From an uncultured Candidatus Saccharibacteria bacterium (GTDB lineage Bacteria > Patescibacteriota > Saccharimonadia > Saccharimonadales > Saccharimonadaceae), in contig CAMKOB010000010.1 of NCBI GenBank assembly GCA_946414345.1, positions 1 to 40,275 of the forward strand: a DNA stretch of 40,275 bases, given 5' to 3'. Numbering within the stretch: position 1 is the first letter of the stretch; every line of letters starts with the position of its first letter. The position numbers were made by a program, and so were the translations under genes. Positions 23,674 through 31,904 of the stretch are shown in pieces. The notes below the pieces were generated by a model. That model had not been told where the DNA came from, did not search any database, and was given only the letters and a program-made list of their open reading frames with translations.

Positions 23674-24612
23674 TTATTTGGTCTCGGAATGATATTTTTC
23701 GTGGATATCACGCAGGTGCGCATCAGTAACATGGGTGTAGATTTGGGTGGTTGAAATATCTGCGTGACCAAGCATCGACTGAACGCTACGAAGATCCGCA
23801 CCGTTCATGAGGAGGTCAGTAGCAAAGGAGTGTCTCAGTGTGTGCGGCGATACATGTTTAGTGATACCGGCAAGACGAGCATATTTTTCGACAATCCTTT
23901 CAACACTACGAGCGGTCATGCGGCGATAGTCACCAGTTGTATCGGCGGTTTGGAGATTGCGTGAATTATTGAGGAAGAGAGCCGGCAAAGAATCAGTGCG
24001 GGCGTCGAGATAATCTCTCACTCGGTCGGCACAGGCTTGCGAAATAAAAATAGGACGATCTTTGGAACCTTTGCCGCGCACCATAAATTCGCGACGTTCG
24101 AGATTGATTGAGTCGCGATTAAGACCCACGAGCTCTGAGACACGGAGTCCACCAGAATATAGCAACTCAATGATGGCGCGATCTCTCAAGCCTGACTCTG
24201 TGGATAGGTCAATTTGTTCGAGCATATCTTCAACTTCGTCATAGTGCAAAAAAGTTACTTGCTTTCGTACGACGTGTGGTAGTTCTACTAGCGACGGATC
24301 CAATGATTTAATTTCACGACGTGCAAGATACTTAAGAAAGCCTCTTAATGCTATCAAGTGGTAGGCTTGAGTGATAGTTTTTAAGTCCTCTTCGCCGTTG
24401 GATGTGCCGTAGCGATTGAGCTTGAGCCGATAGCGCCTGAGCAGTTCCCTTGTGATGTCACTGGCTTTGACGCTATCTTTGTTGAGGATTTCGCTGGCGA
24501 TTTCGTAGAATCGTTCTAAGTATAGGCGATAGTTCTCGATAGTTTTCTTACTACGCCCTGCTTCTATTTCAAGGTGTTCCAAAAAGTCTTCAATGAGTTC
24601 CAGTATATCCAT
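23674..24612 (-). CDS. xerD: Tyrosine recombinase, XerC/XerD type
   Basis: 312 residues with an N-terminal SAM-like core-binding domain at 1-105 and a catalytic domain at 120-300. All catalytic residues are present: R157 (SGGLRVSEL), K181 (GKGSKDR), H257 and R260 (PHTLRHSF), H283 (GHADI) and Y292 (IYTHV). Length and motifs match the chromosome-dimer resolvases, and ftsK, their partner, is also in this window. It follows a pilin gene by 17 nt without a ribosome site; a small ATACC-TTAC-GGTAT hairpin overlaps the start. A mobile-element integrase is less likely because no other element genes are near. XerC versus XerD cannot be decided. Confidence 0.93.
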   Translation of the reverse strand: MDILELIEDFLEHLEIEAGRSKKTIENYRLYLERFYEIASEILNKDSVKASDITRELLRRYRLKLNRYGTSNGEEDLKTITQAYHLIALRGFLKYLARREIKSLDPSLVELPHVVRKQVTFLHYDEVEDMLEQIDLSTESGLRDRAIIELLYSGGLRVSELVGLNRDSINLERREFMVRGKGSKDRPIFISQACADRVRDYLDARTDSLPALFLNNSRNLQTADTTGDYRRMTARSVERIVEKYARLAGITKHVSPHTLRHSFATDLLMNGADLRSVQSMLGHADISTTQIYTHVTDAHLRDIHEKYHSETK

Positions 24613-24629
24613 ACCGTAAGGTATTAAAA

Positions 24630-25280
24630 TTAGTCAGAATCGCCGCAGTAGATACTGGAGTTTTCTAGACGATACAAGACGGCAAAATGACGAAGTTCTG
24701 ATTTGACAGCACGCTCGCCGTCACACTTGGCCCCTGGGATAATATAGATTACGTGTGCCTTTAATGGATCATCGCCTTGAATCGTAGCGTATTGAGTCGA
24801 GCCATCAACATCGAAATGAAGACTACTATTGCTCGATAAGTTCGCAATGCTCGTCGGTTGCAAATTAGCGTTTGACGCCGTCGCCCAGTTTTCTGTAATG
24901 ACCATATTATATGCAAAACCATCTGGATCGATGAATAGGTTTTGGTTGTCTGCTACTGAGTCGGTCGTATTGAGGTAGTTTCTGATAAAACTACAGGCGG
25001 TGCTACTGCTACAATCCGTCGGAAAACCTTCATCGTTGTCTGCAAATCCGATGGTACCCGGCCCAGGAAGATTATTGCGCCTAGACTTGTTGTTGGTTTG
25101 ATACTGCACTAGAGCACTCTGCACGCGAGACATTGCTTGGCGACGCTCGGTATCGCGCTGGCCAGCCATAGCCTGCGGTAGGACGAAGAAGACCATTAAG
25201 AAGATAAGACCGGCAATTGCGAGCACGAGCACAACTTCGATAATCGTAAAGCCTTTCTTTTGTTTTAATTTGTTGCTCAT
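24630..25280 (-). CDS. Type IV prepilin (candidate major pilin)
   Basis: 216 residues: basic leader MSNKLKQKKG, cleavage before FTIIEVVLVLAIAG with Glu at mature position 5, hydrophobic helix to about 35, then a globular head. Cysteines include CSSSTAC, KCDG and the final YCGDSD, probably disulfide-bonded. Its end, HFAVLYRLENSSIYC, is paralogous to the pilin at 20076. AAAGGATT precedes the ATG and the gene is 36 nt after pilC in the pilus cluster, so this is the better candidate for the main subunit. Confidence 0.92.
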   Translation of the reverse strand: MSNKLKQKKGFTIIEVVLVLAIAGLIFLMVFFVLPQAMAGQRDTERRQAMSRVQSALVQYQTNNKSRRNNLPGPGTIGFADNDEGFPTDCSSSTACSFIRNYLNTTDSVADNQNLFIDPDGFAYNMVITENWATASNANLQPTSIANLSSNSSLHFDVDGSTQYATIQGDDPLKAHVIYIIPGAKCDGERAVKSELRHFAVLYRLENSSIYCGDSD

Positions 25281-25316
25281 TGAATTAATCCTTTCTTTTT
25301 GCTTATTCTTATATTA

Positions 25317-26528
25317 TCACATAGAAACTGAATTGACAAGTGAATAAATTGGCAAAAGTGTGCCACCGACCACAACGCCAATAAGTCCTGCCATAACAAC
25401 CATAAGAATTGGCTCAATCATGGTAGAAATGTTACTGATTTTCTCATCTAGCTCATTCTCGTAGACCTGAGCCGCCTTGCCAAGCATTTCGTCAATTTTA
25501 CCAGATTGTTCACCGATACCAGCCATTTGCGGGATGAGTGGGAGCATATATTGTCTTTCGGCGAGCGATTCGGAAAGTGGCTTGCCACCTTTAATGAGAG
25601 CGAGAGACTCTCGGAAATCTTCTTCGACGACAATATTGTTAATAGCATCAATCGAAATTGTAATGGAGTCTAGCAATGGAACACCAGTAGCAATCATCAT
25701 CTCGGCAGTACGCGCAAAACGTGAAACATAAAGTTTGCGAAAGAGACCACCAAAGATGGGAACACGTATTTTAAACCAGTCAAAGGTACGACGGCCCCAT
25801 GGTGTGGAACGGAAGGCGTAAAAAACACCGCCAATCACCGACACAAGTATAATAAGAACTAGCCACCAGTACTCACCAAAGAAATTAGTCATACTGACGA
25901 GTGCTTGGGTAAGAGCTGGCAGTTCACCACCCATATCTTGGTATAAACTCTCTACTTGTGGGACTACCGCAATCATCATGAAGGCAAGTACAGCTATAAT
26001 AACAAATAAAATAATAGCTGGATAGACGAGAGCGCCTTTGATTTTGCTCATCATGGCAGCATCTTTCTCGTCTTGATCAGCGAGACGTTTCAGAGCGAGA
26101 TCCAAAGTACCGGAAGCTTCACCAGCTTGAATAAGGGCAAGATAGACGCCGTTAAAAACTTTTGGATGGTCAGAAAAGGCCTCATAGAGACTCTTACCTG
26201 ATTCTACTGCAGTGATGATTTCTTCAGCGACTTCTTTCATACCTTTACTTTGGGTTTGTTCTGCGACAGTACGAAGCGAGGCGGATAGTGGGAGGCCGGC
26301 GCCAATTAAGGTAGAGAGCTGACGAGTGAAGATAATACGATCTTTGCCTCTAACACGTTTAGTCATTTTAACAAATGGGTCGTTGGCGCCTTCTTCTACG
26401 ACGCTGTCCGGGATGTAACCCTGTTCGATTAGAAGTTGCCCAGCAGTTTGTTCGTTCTCGGCCTGGATGCTCCCCTTAACAATCTTGCCGGTGGATTTAT
26501 CTTTGGCTTTATAGTTAAAACGCTTCAT
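25317..26528 (-). CDS. pilC: Type IV pilus inner membrane platform protein PilC
   Basis: 403 residues with two T2SS-F domains, each followed by membrane segments. The first has GKDRIIFTRQLSTLIGAGLPLSASLRT, then the hydrophobic AIILFVIIAVLAFMMIAVV. The second has SRFARTAEMMIATGVPLLDSI and a final hydrophobic GVVVGGTLLPIYSLV. It starts with MKRFNYKAKDKSTGKIVKG, the typical PilC opening. The ATG follows the pilT stop directly, with GAGGGGG inside the end of pilT. It transmits motor action of PilB and PilT to pilin assembly. Confidence 0.96.
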   Translation of the reverse strand: MKRFNYKAKDKSTGKIVKGSIQAENEQTAGQLLIEQGYIPDSVVEEGANDPFVKMTKRVRGKDRIIFTRQLSTLIGAGLPLSASLRTVAEQTQSKGMKEVAEEIITAVESGKSLYEAFSDHPKVFNGVYLALIQAGEASGTLDLALKRLADQDEKDAAMMSKIKGALVYPAIILFVIIAVLAFMMIAVVPQVESLYQDMGGELPALTQALVSMTNFFGEYWWLVLIILVSVIGGVFYAFRSTPWGRRTFDWFKIRVPIFGGLFRKLYVSRFARTAEMMIATGVPLLDSITISIDAINNIVVEEDFRESLALIKGGKPLSESLAERQYMLPLIPQMAGIGEQSGKIDEMLGKAAQVYENELDEKISNISTMIEPILMVVMAGLIGVVVGGTLLPIYSLVNSVSM

Positions 26529-27599
26529 CTACCCCCTCACAAAACGGTTTAGTTGATTGATATCTACGGCATATTCACGAGCAGAATCATAACTGATGAC
26601 ATTAGTACGGACAAGTTGGGCAAGAGTTTTATCCATAGTCTGCATGCCTTCGGAAGCACCGGTTTGAATGGCGGTATCGATTTGATAAGTTTTACCTTCA
26701 CGAATAAGTGCGCGAATACCGGCATTGGCAATCATGATTTCGGTCGCAGCTACACGGCCGCCATTTATGGCAGGGACGAGGCGTTGGGAACAAATAGCCA
26801 TTAGCATATTGCTAAGCTGGGTACGTACCTGGGGCTGCTGGTGAGATGGGAACACGTCGATAATACGGTCAATTGATTGTGCAGCAGAATTGGTATGGAG
26901 CGTTGCGAAGACTAAGTGGCCGGTTTCAGCAATAGTAATAGCGGCTTGAATTGTTTCAAGGTCGCGCATCTCGCCGATTAGAACTACATCTGGATCCTCA
27001 CGCAGTACAGAACGCAGAGCGGCGCCAAAGCTAAAAGTATCGTAGTGCACTTCCCTTTGTGCCACAACCGAACGTTGAGATTTGTGTGTAAATTCAATTG
27101 GGTCTTCGATAGTAATAATGTGGCAAGATTTTTCGTGGTTAATTTTATCAATAAGCGCAGCAAGAGTAGTAGATTTACCAGAGCCCGTGGGGCCAGTGAC
27201 AAGCACTAAACCACGTGGATAATCGGCAAACGTTTCAACAATGGTCGGCATACCGAGTTCACTGATGCTACGAATTTTATTTGGAATGAGACGAAAAGCG
27301 GCTGCCATTTTGCCGCGTTCATGAAAGGCATTAACACGAAAACGCGCAATATCGCCAAAAGCAAAGGAATAATCGAATTCTTTGTCTTTGAGGAAAATTT
27401 TCTGTTGCTCTTCATCGAGAGTTGCAAAAATAAGATTTTTGATTATTTCGTCGGTTAGTGGCGTATAACCACTAACCGGAACCAATACTCCATCAACTCT
27501 GAAGATTGGTGGCAGGCCATATTGAAGGTGAATATCTGAGGCGCTGCGCTTAACGCATTCTTCCAATAACAATTCGATTTTTGGCCCACTATTTTCCAT
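26529..27599 (-). CDS. pilT: Pilus retraction ATPase PilT
   Basis: 356 residues, the normal length. SASDIHLQYGLPPIFRVDG is in the N-terminal domain, Walker A is GPTGSGKSTTL, and the Asp box and Walker B lie around DPDVVLIGEMRDLETI. The His box is TGHLVFATLHTN, and the retraction-specific AIRALIREGKTYQID and QTGASEGMQTMD near the C-terminus separate it from PilB. TATAAT lies exactly 6 nt before the ATG, within 18 nt of the pilB stop, so pilT can be transcribed separately from the main operon as a leaderless message. Confidence 0.97.
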   Translation of the reverse strand: MENSGPKIELLLEECVKRSASDIHLQYGLPPIFRVDGVLVPVSGYTPLTDEIIKNLIFATLDEEQQKIFLKDKEFDYSFAFGDIARFRVNAFHERGKMAAAFRLIPNKIRSISELGMPTIVETFADYPRGLVLVTGPTGSGKSTTLAALIDKINHEKSCHIITIEDPIEFTHKSQRSVVAQREVHYDTFSFGAALRSVLREDPDVVLIGEMRDLETIQAAITIAETGHLVFATLHTNSAAQSIDRIIDVFPSHQQPQVRTQLSNMLMAICSQRLVPAINGGRVAATEIMIANAGIRALIREGKTYQIDTAIQTGASEGMQTMDKTLAQLVRTNVISYDSAREYAVDINQLNRFVRG

Positions 27600-27605
27600 A
27601 ATTTC

Positions 27606-27614
27606 ATTATACCA
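27606..27614 (-). promoter_or_regulatory. Internal extended -10 promoter of pilT
   Basis: TGGTATAAT in ATATGGTATAAT, between the pilB stop and the pilT ATG, exactly 6 nt from the ATG. It would uncouple pilT-pilC-pilin expression from pilM-pilB. Confidence 0.7.
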
Positions 27615-27617
27615 TAT

Positions 27618-29381
27618 TTACGACAAATCCGATGCTACACGATTAACCTCATCAATTGTTGTCATGCCAGATAGAACCTTTAATATACCATCTTGGCGCA
27701 TTGTGATGGTGCCTTTTTGACGGGCGAGGCGCATAATTTCAGCGGCAGTGGCATGAGTAGTAATAAGTTTCTGGATGTCTTCATCAACTTCAATCGTTTC
27801 ATATAGGCCGGCGCGACCTTTATATCCACCTGGGGTTTCTTTGGTATCCATGCCTTTTGCTAACATATAGTGGTCATCATTCTTCACTGGCAACCCTGGA
27901 TAACCGAGATCCTCGCTGATGCTGGCGACATCAGCTGGGGATGTTGGCAAAATATCACCCACAATAGAATTAATACTTTCGGTTTCGATATCCGACGATT
28001 GATACATTTCATGTTTTTCAGTAACACGACGTACCAAGCGCTGACCAATTACTACGTTAAGTGTAGAGGCAAGAAGAAATGGCTCGATGCCCATATCCAG
28101 TAGACGGGGCAGAATACCAGCAGCAGAGTTAGTGTGGAGAGTACTAAACACTAAGTGGCCAGTAAGGGCGGCCTGCACGGCAAGAGAGGCAGTTTCGGAA
28201 TCACGAATCTCGCCCACCATTACTACGTCAGGGTCTTGACGGAGGATAGAGCGGAGGCCGGAGGCAAATGTAAGTCCTGCATCAACGTTGACTTGAGTTT
28301 GGTTGATGCCATCCATTTTATACTCGACTGGGTCTTCTAGAGTTACAATATTTATTTCTACAGATTTGATTTGTTGAATCAAAGCATAGAGGGTAGTTGA
28401 CTTACCAGAACCAGTAGGGCCGGAGGTCAGGATCATCCCATTTGGTTTTTTAATACCTTCGAGTACAGTACGCAAGGCACGGCCGGCCATGCCCATAGAC
28501 TTAATATCCATAGTGGTGCCGGTTTTGTCTAGCAAACGAATAACGACCTGTTCACCCCACGTAACTGGGGCAATAGCAATACGAAGATCAATTTCTTTAT
28601 CATCAACAAGCACGGTAAACTGACCATCCTGTGGGATACGGTGTTCATCGATTTTGAGATTGGATAAAATTTTGATACGTGAAACAAGAGCGGGGGCGAT
28701 AGTCTTTGGCAAGTCCATGATTTTACGGAGTACACCATCGATGCGACAACGGATTATTAATGAGTTTTCGAGTGGCTCAATATGAATATCCGATGCTTTG
28801 GTACGAGCTGCGTAGCTTAGAATTGTTGTTAAGGCTTTTGAAATCGGCGAATCTTGGACAATAGTCTTAACATTACTCTCCTCTTTCTGGGTGGCTTCGG
28901 CATTGGTTTGTTTAACGGCTTCAGTGACGCCAGAGAAGTCGCCGTGGTTTTTTTCAATCATTTCGCGGATGCCATGCTCAGAGGACATCCAAACACGAAT
29001 CGGCTTATTCACGAGACTAGAAAGGTAGTCTGTGAGCTGAACATTAGTAACATCGCTCATGGCGACATTTAGCATGCCGTCTTTTTCGCCTAACGGAATA
29101 GCCTTGGAACGGACTTGGGCTTCGTAGGGTATTTTCGAGAGGATATCCTGATCGATGGTGATGTTTTTGAGCTCAACATACGGTACGCCAATAATGATGG
29201 CCGTAGCATGGGAAATCATGTCTTCATTTACAATATTGTTTTTTTCGAGTTCAGAAAGAACAGATTCGCCCTTTTGTTCGGCTTCTGTTTTAGTTTTTAA
29301 AACAATGTTGCTGTCCGCCAGGCCTTCAGAAATCAACAAGCCGATGATGCGCTCTTCGGCGGCCTTAGTCAGTGTCGCCAT
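27618..29381 (-). CDS. pilB: Pilus extension ATPase PilB
   Basis: 587 residues. An N-terminal MshE/T2SSE-N domain spans about 1-150, and the ATPase core begins near ASDIHIEPLE. Walker A is GPTGSGKSTTLYAL, and Walker B lies in ILRQDPDVVMVGEIRDSETA. The His box TGHLVFSTLHTN and the GYKGRAGLYE segment follow. The tetracysteine zinc motif of typical PilB/GspE, expected between RRV and GYKGR, is absent; there is no cysteine in this stretch. The start overlaps the upstream small gene by 17 nt, with GAGGAGG as ribosome site. Confidence 0.97.
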   Translation of the reverse strand: MATLTKAAEERIIGLLISEGLADSNIVLKTKTEAEQKGESVLSELEKNNIVNEDMISHATAIIIGVPYVELKNITIDQDILSKIPYEAQVRSKAIPLGEKDGMLNVAMSDVTNVQLTDYLSSLVNKPIRVWMSSEHGIREMIEKNHGDFSGVTEAVKQTNAEATQKEESNVKTIVQDSPISKALTTILSYAARTKASDIHIEPLENSLIIRCRIDGVLRKIMDLPKTIAPALVSRIKILSNLKIDEHRIPQDGQFTVLVDDKEIDLRIAIAPVTWGEQVVIRLLDKTGTTMDIKSMGMAGRALRTVLEGIKKPNGMILTSGPTGSGKSTTLYALIQQIKSVEINIVTLEDPVEYKMDGINQTQVNVDAGLTFASGLRSILRQDPDVVMVGEIRDSETASLAVQAALTGHLVFSTLHTNSAAGILPRLLDMGIEPFLLASTLNVVIGQRLVRRVTEKHEMYQSSDIETESINSIVGDILPTSPADVASISEDLGYPGLPVKNDDHYMLAKGMDTKETPGGYKGRAGLYETIEVDEDIQKLITTHATAAEIMRLARQKGTITMRQDGILKVLSGMTTIDEVNRVASDLS

Positions 29382-29691
29382 TCTCCTCCTCGTCTGGAGT
29401 TTCTTCTTCGTATTCTTCTGGCAAATTTTCTGGTGTTATATAATTATCGTCTAAACATTTACCGTTTTCATCGTACCTAGTACATTCGCCAATGTACACT
29501 TCTACAGTTGGATTGACGGCGCGAAAGTTAAAAGTTTCGATGTCTGGCTCTACGAGTGTGGTGTTAATTGAGCTGTCTAGTGTTTTGAAGCTAACATCCT
29601 GCAAGGCTGGAAGGACAACATTAGTGACAAAGAAGCCGGCGACAATTCCTGCAATGGCGGCAATGACGGCAGTGGCCAAGTCTGTTTTCAT
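29365..29691 (-). CDS. Small single-pass membrane protein of the pilus operon
   Basis: 108 residues: a hydrophobic helix at about 7-28 (AVIAAIAGIVAGFFVTNVVLPAL), then an extracellular beta-like segment with one CTRYDENGKC cysteine pair and a very acidic tail (EEYEEETPDEEENGDTD). It follows pilO directly with AGGAGG and overlaps pilB. The position between pilO and pilB is where some systems keep a PilP-like lipoprotein, but there is no lipobox and no secretin to bind. I do not recognise the family. A pilus-machine accessory protein is inferred from context only. Confidence 0.85.
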   Translation of the reverse strand: MKTDLATAVIAAIAGIVAGFFVTNVVLPALQDVSFKTLDSSINTTLVEPDIETFNFRAVNPTVEVYIGECTRYDENGKCLDDNYITPENLPEEYEEETPDEEENGDTD

Positions 29692-30570
29692 TTATTTTCC
29701 TCCTACTCTAATAGTTTTTGTCGTTTCGACGAGGCTGGATGGAGACGTATAATAGGCTGTAGCTTGAGCTTGCAACACAAGTGAATTTGTTCCGCCCCAT
29801 TCGATGGTGGCGCGTTCAACGTTAAATTCACGAATGGACCGTTCGATATTACTCAGTACACCACGCGTAGTGGCAACATCAGATTCTACCGATAGACGAA
29901 CCGAAAGAGCTTCAAGCTTGTTACCAATGGAAACAGAACCATAATCCCCAGTTGGGCTAAGGGATTCTGGTTCCCAGTGAGACAAAATGAATATTTTATT
30001 CAAGCTAGACAAAAGTGCTTCTTCATTTTTGAAGGCTGGGAGGGCATCCGGGATAACACGAAGGGCAGAACAGCTTTGGATGAGCTCACTCGCGACTTTA
30101 ATATCATCACTAGTACCTTCCGTGGAAGCAATGTCTAGAAGAGTTTGCATCTCGTCATAGGTATAGGCTTTACCAGTAAGTGTGTTAATACAGCTAGAGC
30201 TATCTTCTTTTGGAACAGAACTGAGCGCTTCGTTTGCTGCCATACCTTCAAGGATTTTAGAGCGGAGCGTATTTGGAACTTCGGAAACATTGATTGAGTC
30301 TGGATGACATTTTTTTAATTCGTCATCTGTGTAAGTGTCACCTGCCGGTTTTTTACACACACCGATATTTTTTATAGTATCAGAGTAATTAACAATAGCC
30401 TTATCTTGTTCAGCGATTACTTTGGCATTAAAGGAGATTTGGCTGGTAAAATGCTGGACAAGTGCAATTGCAGCACCAAGGAATAGCCCTGCACCTATTA
30501 CAGCAAAGATGGTGTATTGCTGAGCTTTTGAAATTCTTGCGCGTTTACCGATTGCAACTTCGCGTGCCAT
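29692..30570 (-). CDS. pilO: PilO-like alignment-complex protein
   Basis: 292 residues: short cytoplasmic basic N-terminus, one membrane helix at about 20-40, a coiled-coil (AKVIAEQDKAIVNYSDTIKNI) and an extracellular domain. The C-terminal part has the ferredoxin-like pattern of PilO (LEALSVRLSVES, GVLSNIERSIREFNVE, LVLQAQATAYY). Cysteines occur in VCKKPAGD, KKC and SSSCINTL. The PilO call rests on order (pilM-pilN-this-pilB) and architecture. The start shares one base with the pilN stop (TAATG). The middle region is longer than in proteobacterial PilO. Confidence 0.82.
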   Translation of the reverse strand: MAREVAIGKRARISKAQQYTIFAVIGAGLFLGAAIALVQHFTSQISFNAKVIAEQDKAIVNYSDTIKNIGVCKKPAGDTYTDDELKKCHPDSINVSEVPNTLRSKILEGMAANEALSSVPKEDSSSCINTLTGKAYTYDEMQTLLDIASTEGTSDDIKVASELIQSCSALRVIPDALPAFKNEEALLSSLNKIFILSHWEPESLSPTGDYGSVSIGNKLEALSVRLSVESDVATTRGVLSNIERSIREFNVERATIEWGGTNSLVLQAQATAYYTSPSSLVETTKTIRVGGK

Positions 30571-31904
30571 TATCGACCTCCATTCGTTGAACTATTACAC
30601 GCAGCATCACCTGGCTCGCAGTCGGCCGCGCGTTCACTAAACATGTTTTGAATTTGGACATAAGAATCGGTGACATTGCGACGGCCAAGTGGAGCAACGG
30701 CTATTAGGTGATGGTTGGCTGCGCTGAAAACCTCTGGATTAAGTGTGATCGTGGCGGAAAATCTGAGTACTAATTCACCAGTAGCGCCACGACCGTTGGA
30801 TGAGTCACTAATTCTAATACCCTCTATGCCGTCCGGGACAAGGAGACAGTCGTTGTTCTTATTTTCCCAAGTAATTCCTCTGTTTTTTTCATCTTCAATG
30901 CCATAGTACGTAGTACAATTACTGACAAAATGTGCAACATTTGAGATGTCGCCATCTATGGTCATGTATGGCTGATCTTCATCTTCTTCTTCTTTGTACC
31001 ATTCTCCAAATTGTGGCGTGCGCCAAATTCTAACGACGTCGTTGTCGTCATATTTTTCGAGAATGTAACCTTCTGTGGCGTCGGTTTCATTATAGATTTC
31101 TTCTCCATCCTCGTCAAGTTTAGGTTCATAAGATGGGTTGCAGCCTTCACCTTTAATGAGCCAGTAGGCATAAGCACCCTTTTCTATATCATAAAAGCTT
31201 GCGCCATCGCTACCGTTTTCAATAATGCAGTAAGCTGGGATTTCGGCCCCTTTTCTGTCCACATATGAACCGTAATCGTAACGCATGTATTGCATTGATT
31301 TTTTGAAAGAGTCGAGGACATTGTAGTCGATGTATGGTGGGTTGCCGGCGTTGGCTTGAGCATCGAAAGATATAGTTGGGCTCTCACCGCTAAAGTTAAT
31401 ACCTAGCTCGGAAATCTTGATGTAGTCAGCGCCAGTTGGCAATAGAGCACTGAGGACACTAAAAGTGCGTGAAAGGAGTTTTTTATTACCCGAAATAGCT
31501 TCTAGGTTACTGAGCTGGTCTTTAACGGTAAGAAAGTCGCCCAGGTCACTGTAGCTATTAATTGTTGTAGATAGATTTGCGATAGTGTTGCTTTTGCCGT
31601 CAACAATGGCTTGTTGGCCAACTGCAATAGTGGCAAATATTAACGAAATTGCAACGCTGGCTGAGGCGACAATGATACAGAGGAAGAAAATAAAGTTACG
31701 AAGTTTTAGCGCTTTAATCATCTCATCTTTGATGTCGGGGACGAGATTTATTTCACGACCAGCGGGGTGTTTATTTATTTTATCTTGAATGCCAGTTTTG
31801 ATTTGCTCAAAGTTGGGCAAATTTATAGTGCCCGGCTTAGCCGATTTAGCGCCGCCTTTTTTTCCTTTGGTAATATTTTTCAATTTATCAAGTATGTCAG
31901 CCAT
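30570..31904 (-). CDS. pilN: PilN-like protein with a large extra extracellular domain
   Basis: 444 residues, about twice the usual PilN length. The cytoplasmic N-terminus is basic and contains EINLVPDI (51-58), the conserved motif by which PilN binds PilM. One membrane helix spans 70-95, then a coiled-coil and a PilN-like fold (LLSRTFSVLSALLPTGADYIKISELGI). From about residue 185 to 400 there is an acidic, Tyr- and Cys-containing insert, before a last strand pair (GELVLRFSATITLN). The C-terminus has CEPGDAAC. Single-base overlaps with pilM and pilO indicate coupling. Confidence 0.85.
   Translation of the reverse strand: MADILDKLKNITKGKKGGAKSAKPGTINLPNFEQIKTGIQDKINKHPAGREINLVPDIKDEMIKALKLRNFIFFLCIIVASASVAISLIFATIAVGQQAIVDGKSNTIANLSTTINSYSDLGDFLTVKDQLSNLEAISGNKKLLSRTFSVLSALLPTGADYIKISELGINFSGESPTISFDAQANAGNPPYIDYNVLDSFKKSMQYMRYDYGSYVDRKGAEIPAYCIIENGSDGASFYDIEKGAYAYWLIKGEGCNPSYEPKLDEDGEEIYNETDATEGYILEKYDDNDVVRIWRTPQFGEWYKEEEDEDQPYMTIDGDISNVAHFVSNCTTYYGIEDEKNRGITWENKNNDCLLVPDGIEGIRISDSSNGRGATGELVLRFSATITLNPEVFSAANHHLIAVAPLGRRNVTDSYVQIQNMFSERAADCEPGDAACNSSTNGGR

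Noticed and set aside
23674-24612. Integrase of a mobile element
   Set aside because: Domain layout, length and context (pilus cluster, ftsK in the window) fit a housekeeping Xer recombinase. No element boundaries or cargo were seen next to it.
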